DNA of 64,000 bases from an uncultured Bacteroidales bacterium (GTDB lineage Bacteria > Bacteroidota > Bacteroidia > Bacteroidales > UBA932). The notes below the pieces were generated by a model. That model was not told the DNA's origin and searched no databases. It saw only the letters and a list, made by a program, of their open reading frames with translations. Position 1 is the first letter of the stretch, and each line of letters starts with the position of its first letter. Where the stretch lies: contig CAMZGD010000002.1 in assembly GCA_947306365.1 (NCBI GenBank), forward strand, positions 124,001-188,000, given 5' to 3'. The translations under genes were made by a program, and so were the position numbers. Below are positions 53,081 to 61,967 of this stretch, piece after piece.

Positions 53081-55432
53081 TTATTTCCATAATGTATAAC
53101 GGAGGCCGAGGTAGAATTTTCGGCCCATGAGGGGACCCCAGACGCTGCTGGCGTCGAACATCGTGCTTTCGATGCCGGCCCATCGGCCTTCCGCCCACCG
53201 GGTGTAAAACTCAAAGGGGCTGTCGGCACCGATGATGGCGTCGTGCTGGCGGTAGCCGCCGATGTTCTCGACGCCCGCATAGACGTCGATGCCGCGGAAC
53301 TTGCGGGTGACCTGGGCGTAGAACATCGGATAGACCGGAGAGGTTTCCATTCCCCAGGCTTCGGCCGCGAATCTGGGCAGGCGCATCGGCCCGTTGAGCT
53401 GGGCCGTGAAGTCGAAGGTCCACTTGTTCATCGCCGTGGCGTACTGCAGGTTGAGCACGCCCTTGTAGCGGCTGGTCATCGGCCGTTCCACCAGGCCCTG
53501 GTTCAGCAGTGTCACCTTGGCATCCGTGTAGCGGAAGGTGGCGGTGATATTGAAGCGCTCGATCGGATCGACCGAAAAGTCCACCTGGTAGGTGTTGGTG
53601 TAGGATTGCCCGTCCAGGTTGTAGAACAATACGGTCGTCGGGTCGAATTCGGTGTCGACGATCACCTGTTTGTTGAAGTCGTTCCGGAAGTAGTCGAAAC
53701 TCAGGTAGGTGTCGGTGCCTTCTGCGCCGAAGGGCAGGTAGAAGGTCACGTTGCCGCCCCAGGTCCAGGCATCTTCCAGCAGGTCGAGGTCACCGGACAT
53801 GGGGATGACATCATAGTGCGGGAGACGGTCGCCGGTCAGGGCGAAAACCTTGCCCGTCGAGAAGATGCCGAGGTTGTCGGTGAAGATGTTCGCGGTGCGG
53901 TAGCCGCGGCCGCCCAGGGCGCGCAGCGTCACCCAGTCGGCCGGCGACCAGCGGACGTTGGCCCGCGGGGCGTAGAGCCAGCCGTGCAGCGAATTGTACT
54001 GCAGGTTCAGGCCGCCGACGAAGGTGAACTTGTCTTCAAGGGTCAGTGTATATTCGCCGAAACCGGAAATGGCGTTCTCCCGGCGGCTGAAGTCGTACCA
54101 CGGACTGTTGACGGGGAGGAACCAGGGATGATTGACGGCATACAGGTTGTCGTAGTCGTAACCGTAGCCCTGCTGAAGGTCGTCGAACTGCCACGTAGCA
54201 CCAATTTCGACCTTATGGGTCTCGTTGATCTCGTTCTGATAGATGAGATTGGCGAACGCCGAGTTCTGCGTGGCGTCGTAGTTCCGCTGGCCGAAGAAGG
54301 AATCGAATTCGTGGTGATTGAAATCGGCCACTAGGGCGATATTGGCGCTGTTCTCCTCGTTGAGGGGAACGCCGATCTTGAAATAGCCGTTCGCGCCGCG
54401 GTTCTGGATGCGGGAGCCCCAGATCTGGTGCCAGAGGTTGAAATCATTGTCTTTGGTGGCGTCCATCTGGCCACCGAGGCGGTCGTCCCAGAGGAAGCGG
54501 CCGCCGAAGCGGATCTGCATCCCGGATGGGGCGTAGTAGAGCCAGCGGCTGGTGAAATTGACGTTGCGGTCTTCCGGTTCGTCGCGGAATCCGTCCTGGT
54601 TGTGGTCCATCTTCATGGCGGTGCCGCCCACGTGGGCCATGTTGATCATGCTCCACTTCTCGTTGAACTGGATGGCCGAGGCGACGTTGGCCTCGAACAT
54701 GGCGTCCGAGCTGCCGTAGAGCTGGACGAAGAGCGGGGTCTCGTCGGTGGGCTTGCGGTGTTCCATGTTAATCTGGCCGGTGATGGCTTCCAGGCCGTTG
54801 ATCACGGACGAGGGGCCCTTGGCGATCTGGATGCTCTCGAGCCACTGGCCCGGCACGAACGACATCCCGAAAGGCGCCGCGATGCCGCGCATCACGGGCC
54901 GGTTTTCGTCGAGCATCTGGGTGTAGGTGCCCGAGAGGCCGAGGAGCTTGATCTGGCGGGCGCCGGTCACGGCGTCGGAATAGCCCACCGTCACGCTGGC
55001 GGAATTCTCGAAACTCTCGGCCAGGGCGCAGCAGGCCATCTTGCAGAGGCCGGCCGCCGTGATGACTTCGGTCTTGACGCTCTTGAGTTTCGGAAGGGTG
55101 GACTGCTGGGCGGTGACCTTCGATTCGGACAGGTCGTTCTCGCCGCTGAGATAGAAGCTGGCTTCGGTCGTGCCGGGCTCGACCACCACCGTGTCGCGGG
55201 TGTAGCCCACGTATGTGGCGATCAGCGTGGCACGGGCGGTCAGCCGGAGGGTGAACTCACCGTTCGCATCGGTCTCGATGAGCTTCTCGCGCTCCATGTG
55301 GTAGACCTGTGCGAAGGGCAGGGGTTCGGTGCCGCCGTTCGGCTTGTTGTAGAAGACGCTGCCGTGCAGCATCTGGCCCGCCGCTGGAAGCGCGGCCAGG
55401 CAAAGCAATGAAGTAAAAAGTATTCTTTTCAT
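53081..55432 (-). CDS. TonB-dependent outer-membrane receptor, probably metal-related
   Basis: 783 residues. Signal peptide, an N-terminal carboxypeptidase-regulatory-like beta-sandwich (NGEFTLRLTARATLIATYVG), a plug domain (ARQIKLLGLSGTYTQMLDEN, SIQIAKGPSSVINGLEAITG), then a barrel of about 22 strands ending in LGLRYTLWK. Before the plug lies a cluster GLCKMACCALAESFENSASV with three Cys, unusual for this family and possibly metal-binding. Flanked by a His-rich protein and an HMA protein; uptake or sensing of a metal complex is the likely role. Confidence 0.9.
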   Translation of the reverse strand: MKRILFTSLLCLAALPAAGQMLHGSVFYNKPNGGTEPLPFAQVYHMEREKLIETDANGEFTLRLTARATLIATYVGYTRDTVVVEPGTTEASFYLSGENDLSESKVTAQQSTLPKLKSVKTEVITAAGLCKMACCALAESFENSASVTVGYSDAVTGARQIKLLGLSGTYTQMLDENRPVMRGIAAPFGMSFVPGQWLESIQIAKGPSSVINGLEAITGQINMEHRKPTDETPLFVQLYGSSDAMFEANVASAIQFNEKWSMINMAHVGGTAMKMDHNQDGFRDEPEDRNVNFTSRWLYYAPSGMQIRFGGRFLWDDRLGGQMDATKDNDFNLWHQIWGSRIQNRGANGYFKIGVPLNEENSANIALVADFNHHEFDSFFGQRNYDATQNSAFANLIYQNEINETHKVEIGATWQFDDLQQGYGYDYDNLYAVNHPWFLPVNSPWYDFSRRENAISGFGEYTLTLEDKFTFVGGLNLQYNSLHGWLYAPRANVRWSPADWVTLRALGGRGYRTANIFTDNLGIFSTGKVFALTGDRLPHYDVIPMSGDLDLLEDAWTWGGNVTFYLPFGAEGTDTYLSFDYFRNDFNKQVIVDTEFDPTTVLFYNLDGQSYTNTYQVDFSVDPIERFNITATFRYTDAKVTLLNQGLVERPMTSRYKGVLNLQYATAMNKWTFDFTAQLNGPMRLPRFAAEAWGMETSPVYPMFYAQVTRKFRGIDVYAGVENIGGYRQHDAIIGADSPFEFYTRWAEGRWAGIESTMFDASSVWGPLMGRKFYLGLRYTLWK

Positions 55433-55464
55433 GGATCTTCTGTGGTTTGGATAATGTGATTACG

Positions 55465-55488
55465 GGAAACTCCTGAAAGGAGCTTCCG
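55465..55488. other. Hairpin between the His-rich gene and the TonB receptor gene
   Basis: GGAAaCTCC-tgaaa-GGAGcTTCC, 9-bp stem with one internal mismatch, in the 58-nt gap within the operon. No T-run follows, so it is more likely a processing or attenuation structure than a full terminator. Confidence 0.4.
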
Positions 55489-55490
55489 CA

Positions 55491-55898
55491 TCACACGCGC
55501 CAAACGGACAGAAGGGAAAGGGACGGCAACCGGACGGGCGGGGGAGAATCCCAGGCCAGGAGGTCGCGGTGGGCGGCCAGGACCGGGGCGGCCAGGGCGG
55601 CTTCTGCCAGAAGGGGCAGGGAAACCTCCGGCGTTGCGATCCGGGCGATGTCCGGGACGTTGTCCTGGGCGTCGGTCAGCACATAGACGTGCGTGGAACA
55701 GCAGTGGCCGTCGTGGTGATGGTCGTGGTCGGCATCGTGACTGTGGTGATGGATGCTTTCACAGGAGACGTCGCCGTAGAGCCATACGAAGTGCCGGCTC
55801 CCGTCGTCGTGGCAGGTGTGGATGCCGAAACCCATATAGGCGAGTACATAGGCGGCGGCTGTCAGCAGGCAGAGGAGATGTCTTGCGGCGTGTCTCAT
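55491..55898 (-). CDS. His/Cys-rich HYC_CC_PP-like protein
   Basis: 135 residues with one N-terminal hydrophobic segment (LLCLLTAAAYVLAYMGFG), then HTCHDDG, a His-rich stretch HHHSHDADHDHHHDGHCC (residues 50-67) and a late Pro-rich WDSPPPVRLP. The H-x-C, CC and PP landmarks recall the HYC_CC_PP family of Bacteroidota. The histidines and cysteines imply metal binding in the periplasm or membrane. It is the first gene of the metal operon; TACTTTTG at 55904-55911 is only 5 nt before the ATG. Confidence 0.82.
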   Translation of the reverse strand: MRHAARHLLCLLTAAAYVLAYMGFGIHTCHDDGSRHFVWLYGDVSCESIHHHSHDADHDHHHDGHCCSTHVYVLTDAQDNVPDIARIATPEVSLPLLAEAALAAPVLAAHRDLLAWDSPPPVRLPSLSLLSVWRV

Positions 55899-55903
55899 TG
55901 ATG

Positions 55904-55931
55904 CAAAAGTAAATATTATTGACTATATTTG
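55904..55931. promoter_or_regulatory. Divergent promoter boxes: metal operon (-) and sppA (+)
   Basis: Minus-strand TACTTTTG at 55904-55911 and plus-strand TATATTTG at 55924-55931, only 12 bp apart. Confidence 0.55.
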
Positions 55932-55967
55932 CAAAATGGAAACCCGAAAATCATCATTTATTAGGAT

Positions 55968-57734
55968 ATGAAACCCTTCTGGAAAATCGTTTTCGGAGCC
56001 TGCATCGGCACGCTCATCGCACTTCTCATTGTCAATCTGCTTTTCTTCGGCTTCATCAGTTCTGCGATTTCTTCGGTCGGCAAGGATTCGCAGCCTTCCG
56101 TTCCGAGAAACGCCATCCTGAAGATCGATTTGTCCCAGCCCGTCTCCGAACAGGGCAAGGAGTCGTTCAGCTTCAATCCGATGGCGGGCAACGCCGGTAT
56201 TTCCAACAGCCTTTCGCTGCTCGACGCGATCCGTGCGCTGGAGTCGGCTGCGACCGATCCGCAGGTCAAGTTCGTCTATCTCAAGGCGGATGCCGTCGGT
56301 ATGGATATCGCTCAGGCGGAGGAATTCCGCAATGCGCTGGTCAAGTTCCGGGAAAGCGGGAAGCCCCTGGTGTCATACTGCCAGAACCTGTCGGCCGGAA
56401 ACTATTATATCGCGTCCGTCGCCGACAAGGTGATCCTCAATACCTACGGCAATGTGCAAATCTCCGGCATGAGTTCCAACCTGATGTATTACAAAGACCT
56501 GATCGACCACCTTGGCATCAACGTCCAGCTGATCCGTCACGGCAAGTACAAGTCTGCCGGCGAGCCGTACATCAAGAGTGAGATGAGCCCGGAGAACAGG
56601 GAACAGTACACGAAGATGCTCGGTACGATCTGGGGTACGATAGCCGACGCCGTGGCGGCTTCCCGTGACTTTACGGCGGAGCAGTACAACGCGTGGATCG
56701 ACAACCTGGAGCTCAGCAACGCTGAAGTCGCGAAGGAAAAGGGGCTCGTCGATGAGCTCTGGTACGATGACGAGGTCCGCGATTATTTCTGCACGCTGTG
56801 CGGCGTGAAGGACGCGAAGGAACTGAAATATGTCAGCCTCAAGGACTATGCGGCCGCCAGGGTCAAGCCGAACATTCGGGCGAAGGAAAAGGTGGCCGTC
56901 ATCTATGCCGACGGCTCGATCGCGATGGACGACAAGGAAGACGGGACCATCGGCAGCAGCTTCGCCAGGGAGATCGCCAAGGTCCGGCAGGATTCGACGG
57001 TCAAGGCGGTCGTCTTCCGGGTCAACAGTCCGGGCGGCGACGTGCAGGCTTCCTCCGTCATCGAGCGGGAAATCGAACTGCTCAAGGCCTGCAAGCCGGT
57101 GGTGGCCAGTTATGGCGGCTATGCGGCATCCGGTGGCTATTGGATCAGTTGCAATGCCGACAAGATCTTCAGTGACCGGAGTACGCTGACCGGCTCGATC
57201 GGTGTCTTCGGCCTGGTCCCGAGCTTTGACAAGGCAATCAAGAAAAACCTGCATCTGAATGTCTACGAAGTGGCTACGCACAGGCACGGCTCGATGCTCA
57301 GCGGAATGAGCCCGCTGGATCCGGAAGAGGAAGTCGCCATGCAGAAGAGCATTGACGACATATATGTGGACTTTGTCGGCCGGGTGGCGGCCGGCCGCGA
57401 CTTGACGGTCGAAGCGGTCGACGAGATCGCGCAGGGCCGAGTATGGGCCGGTGGCGACGCCATCGGGATCGGCCTGGTCGACGAACTGGGCGGCTTGACC
57501 GACGCCATCCGCTATGCCGCGACGATGGCCGGGCTGGAGAACTACCGGCTGGTCGAGTATCCTGCCGTCGTTTCGATGTACAACCAGTTGCTGATGTCGA
57601 TGAACGACACGGACAATACGGGGGACGTGCAGTCCGGCATCGAAGGCGCGTTCGGACGTACGGTCGGCTGGCTTCTCGGCATTTCTGGTCCGGAAATTGC
57701 CGCCAGAATGCCGTACATCGAAATCGGCTTTTAA
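55968..57734 (+). CDS. sppA: Signal peptide peptidase SppA, 67K type
   Basis: 588-residue membrane-anchored serine/lysine protease that degrades cleaved signal peptides. One N-terminal membrane helix (IGTLIALLIVNLLFFGF) and two tandem ClpP-like halves. The general-base Lys is in LIRHGKYKSAGEPYIK and the nucleophile Ser in YGGYAASGGYWISCNADKI; VNSPGGDVQASSVIE and TLTGSIGVFGL are family motifs. The two-domain length matches E. coli SppA (618). Confidence 0.96.
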   Translation: MKPFWKIVFGACIGTLIALLIVNLLFFGFISSAISSVGKDSQPSVPRNAILKIDLSQPVSEQGKESFSFNPMAGNAGISNSLSLLDAIRALESAATDPQVKFVYLKADAVGMDIAQAEEFRNALVKFRESGKPLVSYCQNLSAGNYYIASVADKVILNTYGNVQISGMSSNLMYYKDLIDHLGINVQLIRHGKYKSAGEPYIKSEMSPENREQYTKMLGTIWGTIADAVAASRDFTAEQYNAWIDNLELSNAEVAKEKGLVDELWYDDEVRDYFCTLCGVKDAKELKYVSLKDYAAARVKPNIRAKEKVAVIYADGSIAMDDKEDGTIGSSFAREIAKVRQDSTVKAVVFRVNSPGGDVQASSVIEREIELLKACKPVVASYGGYAASGGYWISCNADKIFSDRSTLTGSIGVFGLVPSFDKAIKKNLHLNVYEVATHRHGSMLSGMSPLDPEEEVAMQKSIDDIYVDFVGRVAAGRDLTVEAVDEIAQGRVWAGGDAIGIGLVDELGGLTDAIRYAATMAGLENYRLVEYPAVVSMYNQLLMSMNDTDNTGDVQSGIEGAFGRTVGWLLGISGPEIAARMPYIEIGF

Positions 57735-57745
57735 CGAATAGAACA

Positions 57746-59005
57746 ATGAAACGGCTGAGATTCACACTGTTGGTTTTCGCGGCACTGCTCGTTGCTCTGC
57801 CTGTTCCCGCCCAGAATAGGGGCAGGGTATGGTATGTGAGCCAGACGACGGGATCCAACGACAATGACGGGTCTCAGGGGAGTCCGGTCAAGAATATCCA
57901 GAAAGCGGTCGAACTGGCCTCATCCGGCGATGTGATCTACGTGGCGGAAGGCAACTATTACGGCCTGACGGGAAGCGGGAACATCAAGATCAACAAGGGC
58001 GTTTCCATCTTCGGCGGCTATGCGGCCGACTTTTCTGAACGGGACATCCTGAAACACCGCACCTTCGTCCAGCCTACGGCCACCTCCAACGGCTCATCCC
58101 AGGGGCAGGGCACCGTCCAGATCAGCGTGATGCAGCCCGGTACGCTGGTGGAACTGGACGGCCTGATCCTGGACCGCGGCAATTCCGTCGCCTACAATCC
58201 GCGCGGCGAAGGACGGCCCGCCGGGGTGGAAACGCCGATGATGCAGCCGATCGGTTCGTCCGGCGCCGGTGCGCCCGGCGTGCCGGAAGCGAAAGTCTAT
58301 ACGACCGAAACGGCCATCGTGTATATCAGCACGGGTGCGAAGTGCGATGTCACGATCCGCAACTGCGCGTTTCTCAACGGCCCGAATTTCGGCCTGCTCG
58401 GCTCGACGTTCGCCACGAAGGTCGTCGTGGACAACTGCATCTTCGTCAATATCCGGATGGCGGCGGTGGAGCTGCGCGGTGCATCGGCCACGAAGAACAG
58501 CGAAACCCGGTTCACCAACAACACCGTCCTGTTCACCTGGTCCCGGCTGAAGGACTTCGGCGACATGGGCTATGGCTACCGTTTCCTGCCGAAGATGGAC
58601 AGCTATCTCGACCACGACATCTTCGGCTGCAGCATCTTCTCCGGTCTGGACCGTACGCTTGTCGACAACCCGGCCTCGAAGGAGGCCGAGCGCATAACCA
58701 CCTGTGAGAACTCGCTGTTCTTCCGGAACCGGCAGGCCGACCTCACTCTTCCGGGCGGCGGCATGTTCCTGCGCGTGCGTGCCGATGAATTCGGCGACGT
58801 GGCCCAGCTGACCCGCTCGTCCGGCAACAAGGCGGTTTCCGATCCGTCGGTTTTCGGCGGGGCAGTCAACGAGGCGTACCTCAAGGGCTTCCTGGACGCC
58901 GTGTCGGCTTCAGGCAGCGCGATGTTCGCCAACCATTATCCGGTGGATGACGCCCTCAAGCTTTTCGGAGCGGTTCCGGGCTACGGCGCGCAACTCCCGA
59001 AATAA
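57746..59005 (+). CDS. Secreted parallel beta-helix protein (DUF1565-like)
   Basis: 419 residues. Signal peptide ending VPAQ, then WYVSQTTGSNDNDGSQGSPV and IQKAVELASSGDVIYVAEGN, the N-terminal cap typical of pectate-lyase-like right-handed beta-helices, followed by repeated strand patterns (VTIRNCAFLNG, VVVDNCIFVNI). No catalytic residues can be named. It lies 11 nt after sppA and 12 nt before the GH9-deacetylase gene, so a role in binding or cleaving the same polysaccharide is possible. Confidence 0.82.
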   Translation: MKRLRFTLLVFAALLVALPVPAQNRGRVWYVSQTTGSNDNDGSQGSPVKNIQKAVELASSGDVIYVAEGNYYGLTGSGNIKINKGVSIFGGYAADFSERDILKHRTFVQPTATSNGSSQGQGTVQISVMQPGTLVELDGLILDRGNSVAYNPRGEGRPAGVETPMMQPIGSSGAGAPGVPEAKVYTTETAIVYISTGAKCDVTIRNCAFLNGPNFGLLGSTFATKVVVDNCIFVNIRMAAVELRGASATKNSETRFTNNTVLFTWSRLKDFGDMGYGYRFLPKMDSYLDHDIFGCSIFSGLDRTLVDNPASKEAERITTCENSLFFRNRQADLTLPGGGMFLRVRADEFGDVAQLTRSSGNKAVSDPSVFGGAVNEAYLKGFLDAVSASGSAMFANHYPVDDALKLFGAVPGYGAQLPK

Positions 59006-59017
59006 GCGGCTGGCCGG

Positions 59018-61525
59018 ATGAGAAGGTTCGTGTTCCTGGCGATGATGCTCCTGGCGGGAATTCCGCTCCGGGCGCAGGACACATGGATCCGGATCAATCA
59101 GGCCGGTTACCTGCCCGATGACGTCAAGGTGGCGGTCCTGATCTCACAACGGTCCGTCGGGGGCGATTTTGAGATCCGCGACGCTCTTTCAGACGCCGTG
59201 GTCTATTCCGGTACCGGCCGCGCGGCCGACGGCGCCAAATGGGCGATGGAAAGCGGCTGGCGCCTCGATTTTTCATCTTTGACAGTTCCCGGGAGCTATT
59301 ATGCGACGGCTGGCGGGGTGTGTTCACCGGTGTTCCGGATCGGGCCGGACGTGTATGATGGCCTGGCGGATTTCCTGCTGGCCTACCTGCGCCAGCAGCG
59401 CTGCGGCGACAATCCCGTCAACGGGCATCCGTGCCACCTGCACGACGGCTACATCGTGGACCATCCCACGCGCAGCGGCGAGCACATCGACGTGACGGGC
59501 GGCTGGCACGACGCCACGGACTATCTCCAATACACGACGACTTCGGCGACCGCCGTCTATCAGCTGGCGTTCGCGTGGAAATATGCCCCCGACCGGTCGG
59601 TTTTCGGCGACCGGTTCGACGCAACGGGCCGGCCTGGCGCCAACGGCATTCCCGACATCCTCGACGAGGTGAAATGGGGCCTCGACTGGCTCGACAAGAT
59701 GAATCCCGCGCCGCGCGAGATGTACAACCAGGTCGCGGACGACCGCGACCACGCCGGCATGCGGCTGCCGTATCTTGATTCCGTGGATTACGGCTATGGA
59801 CCGGGGATGGGACGTCCCGTCTATTTCCTGACGGGAAAGCCGCAGGTCGCCGGAAAGAAACGGAACCGCACAACCGGGGTTTCCTCCACGGCGGCTAAGT
59901 TCGCCTCCGCCTTCGCGCTGGGGGCCGACGTCATCCGGCCGTGGTATCCGGAATTCGCCGCCCGGATTGAAGGCAAGGTACAGGACGCCTGGGACTTTGC
60001 CCTGGAGATTCCGGGCAATGCGCAGACGGCGTGCGTGGTGTCTCCCTATTTCTATGAGGAAGACTCCTGGGTCGACGACCTGGAACTGGCCGCCGCTACG
60101 CAGTATGCGCTCGGGAAAGACGGGCAATGGATGCGGCAGGCGGTGTACTGGGGTGAATTGGAACCGGTCTCGCCCTGGATGGAGCGGGGACGCGGACCGG
60201 GCGCGGAATATCATCACTATCAGTGGTATCCGTTCATCAATCTGGGCCATTGGCTGCTGGCTTCCTGCGACGACGAGCCGGTCCGTTCCGAGTTTGCAGG
60301 CTACCTCCGGGAAGGACTGTCGGATCTGTCGGACCGGGCCGGGAACGATCCTTTCCTGCACGGCGTCCCGTATCTGTGGTGTTCCAACAACCTGACTTCC
60401 GCCGCCGTGACGCAGGCCGGCCTCTACCGGCAGTCAACCGGCGACACGTCGTTCCGTGAGATGGAGGCGGCGCTCCGCGACTGGCTCTTCGGCTGCAATC
60501 CCTGGGGGACTTCGATGGTCTGCGGTTGGCCTGTGGCGGAGCTTCCGGGCTACGACACGCCCACAGACCCGCATTCTTCCTATGTGAAGGTAATCGGCGT
60601 CCTGCCGCTGGGCGGGCTGGTGGACGGTCCCATCGCACGTAAGCTGTTCCTGGACCGTGCCGGTGCCGCCCTAACCCGTCCGGATGCATACCCGGCGCTC
60701 AACCAGGGCGCGGCGGTCTATCACGACGATATCGGCGACTACGCCAGCAACGAGCCCACGATGGACGGTACGGCCGGGCTTGTCGCCTATGCCGCGGCGC
60801 TGCAGGCCCGCGGCCGTGCGCAGCGTGCCTGTGATTTCGAGAAAGACCGTTACGGCGCCATCGTCCGTATCGATCCCGGCCGGAAGGCCATCTACCTCTG
60901 CTTCACCGCCGATGAGAACTTCAACGGTGCTGAGACCATCCTGCAGACCCTGCGGAAGCAGAAAGTCAAGGGCAATTTCTTCCTGACGGGCAACTGCCTG
61001 CGGCATCTGCCCAACCGGAACGTCATCCGCCGCATCGTAGCGGAAGGCCATTATGTGGGCGGCCATTCCGACGGCCATGTGCTTTACTGCGACTGGGGCG
61101 TGGACCGTCCGTCGCTGATGAGCGCAGACAGCATCCTGTGTGACCTGAAGGCCAACTATGCCGAATTGGCGCGGTTCGGCGTTCCGCGTGAAGCGGCGCG
61201 CTGGTTCCTGCCGCCTTACGAACACTACAACGACTTCAGCGTGCAGCTCCTTGAAGCGATGGGACTCCGCGTGGTCAACTACACGCCGGGAACCGGGACC
61301 CCGGCCGACTATACGACGCCCGACATGAAGAACTACCGCAAGGCGCAGCCGCTCATCGACGGGCTCTGGCGTTTCGAGCGGGAACAGGGACTCTCCGGTG
61401 CGTTGCTGCTCATTCATCCCGGTGTGGAAGAAAGCCGCCCGCAGACGGAACGGCTCTACAACCGGCTCGACGAAATCATCCGTTATCTAAAGAAAAAAGG
61501 GTACAGCTTTGACAGACTTCCTTAA
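59018..61525 (+). CDS. GH9 glycoside hydrolase fused to a CE4-type polysaccharide deacetylase
   Basis: 835 residues. Signal peptide (ends LRAQ), an N-terminal cellulase-N Ig-like domain (WIRINQAGYLPDDVKVAVL), then a GH9 catalytic domain: GGWHDATDYLQY supplies catalytic-base residues D165 and D168, and DYASNEPTMDG the acid E579. After a linker near residue 610 comes a NodB/CE4 domain (about 620-830): IYLCFTADENFNG with D632, and metal motif HSDGH (H683, H687). The typical TFDD motif is altered to TADE. It probably cleaves a beta-glucan and removes acetyl groups, outside the cytoplasm. The exact substrate is not evident. Confidence 0.92.
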   Translation: MRRFVFLAMMLLAGIPLRAQDTWIRINQAGYLPDDVKVAVLISQRSVGGDFEIRDALSDAVVYSGTGRAADGAKWAMESGWRLDFSSLTVPGSYYATAGGVCSPVFRIGPDVYDGLADFLLAYLRQQRCGDNPVNGHPCHLHDGYIVDHPTRSGEHIDVTGGWHDATDYLQYTTTSATAVYQLAFAWKYAPDRSVFGDRFDATGRPGANGIPDILDEVKWGLDWLDKMNPAPREMYNQVADDRDHAGMRLPYLDSVDYGYGPGMGRPVYFLTGKPQVAGKKRNRTTGVSSTAAKFASAFALGADVIRPWYPEFAARIEGKVQDAWDFALEIPGNAQTACVVSPYFYEEDSWVDDLELAAATQYALGKDGQWMRQAVYWGELEPVSPWMERGRGPGAEYHHYQWYPFINLGHWLLASCDDEPVRSEFAGYLREGLSDLSDRAGNDPFLHGVPYLWCSNNLTSAAVTQAGLYRQSTGDTSFREMEAALRDWLFGCNPWGTSMVCGWPVAELPGYDTPTDPHSSYVKVIGVLPLGGLVDGPIARKLFLDRAGAALTRPDAYPALNQGAAVYHDDIGDYASNEPTMDGTAGLVAYAAALQARGRAQRACDFEKDRYGAIVRIDPGRKAIYLCFTADENFNGAETILQTLRKQKVKGNFFLTGNCLRHLPNRNVIRRIVAEGHYVGGHSDGHVLYCDWGVDRPSLMSADSILCDLKANYAELARFGVPREAARWFLPPYEHYNDFSVQLLEAMGLRVVNYTPGTGTPADYTTPDMKNYRKAQPLIDGLWRFEREQGLSGALLLIHPGVEESRPQTERLYNRLDEIIRYLKKKGYSFDRLP

Positions 61526-61967
61526 CAACCTGTTCGACTTTTCGAACCTCCTGCGTTTTGCCGTCGACCTGGTCCTCGTGCTGCTGATCGGCCTGCTGGT
61601 GGGTCACGAGCGCCACGTGTCCGGGAAGACGATGGGCGAGCGGTCGATGATCATCCTGATCATCGGTTCGTATCTGTTCGCCTACGCTTCGCTCCGCTGC
61701 GGCATCGACCACAGCCGCGTGATTGCGCAGATCGTCACGGGCGTCGGTTTCATCGGCGCCGGCATCATCTTCAAGAAAGGCGAGAAGGATATCATCAACC
61801 TTACGACCGCCATCCTGGTCTGGACGGTCGCCGCACTGGGCGTGCTGGTCGGCATCGGACTGCGGGTGGAGGCGATTCTCGCAGCCTTCGTCGTGTATCT
61901 GATCCTGCGGGTCCGGAAGCGGCGGAAAGAGAATGATTCCGAAAAACAGGAGGACAGGAATGTATAG
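61509..61967 (+). CDS. MgtC/SapB family membrane protein
   Basis: 152 residues, four to five hydrophobic segments. LVLLIGLLVGHERHVSGKTM with the family GxERx motif, ERSMIILIIGSYLFAYAS, and VTGVGFIGAGIIFK are the MgtC/SapB signature. Role in MgtC relatives is tied to low-magnesium survival; it is not known here. The only start in the window open to this frame is TTG at 61509, since a TAA lies at 61488; it overlaps the GH9 gene by 17 nt, implying translational coupling. Confidence 0.88.
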   Translation: MTDFLNNLFDFSNLLRFAVDLVLVLLIGLLVGHERHVSGKTMGERSMIILIIGSYLFAYASLRCGIDHSRVIAQIVTGVGFIGAGIIFKKGEKDIINLTTAILVWTVAALGVLVGIGLRVEAILAAFVVYLILRVRKRRKENDSEKQEDRNV

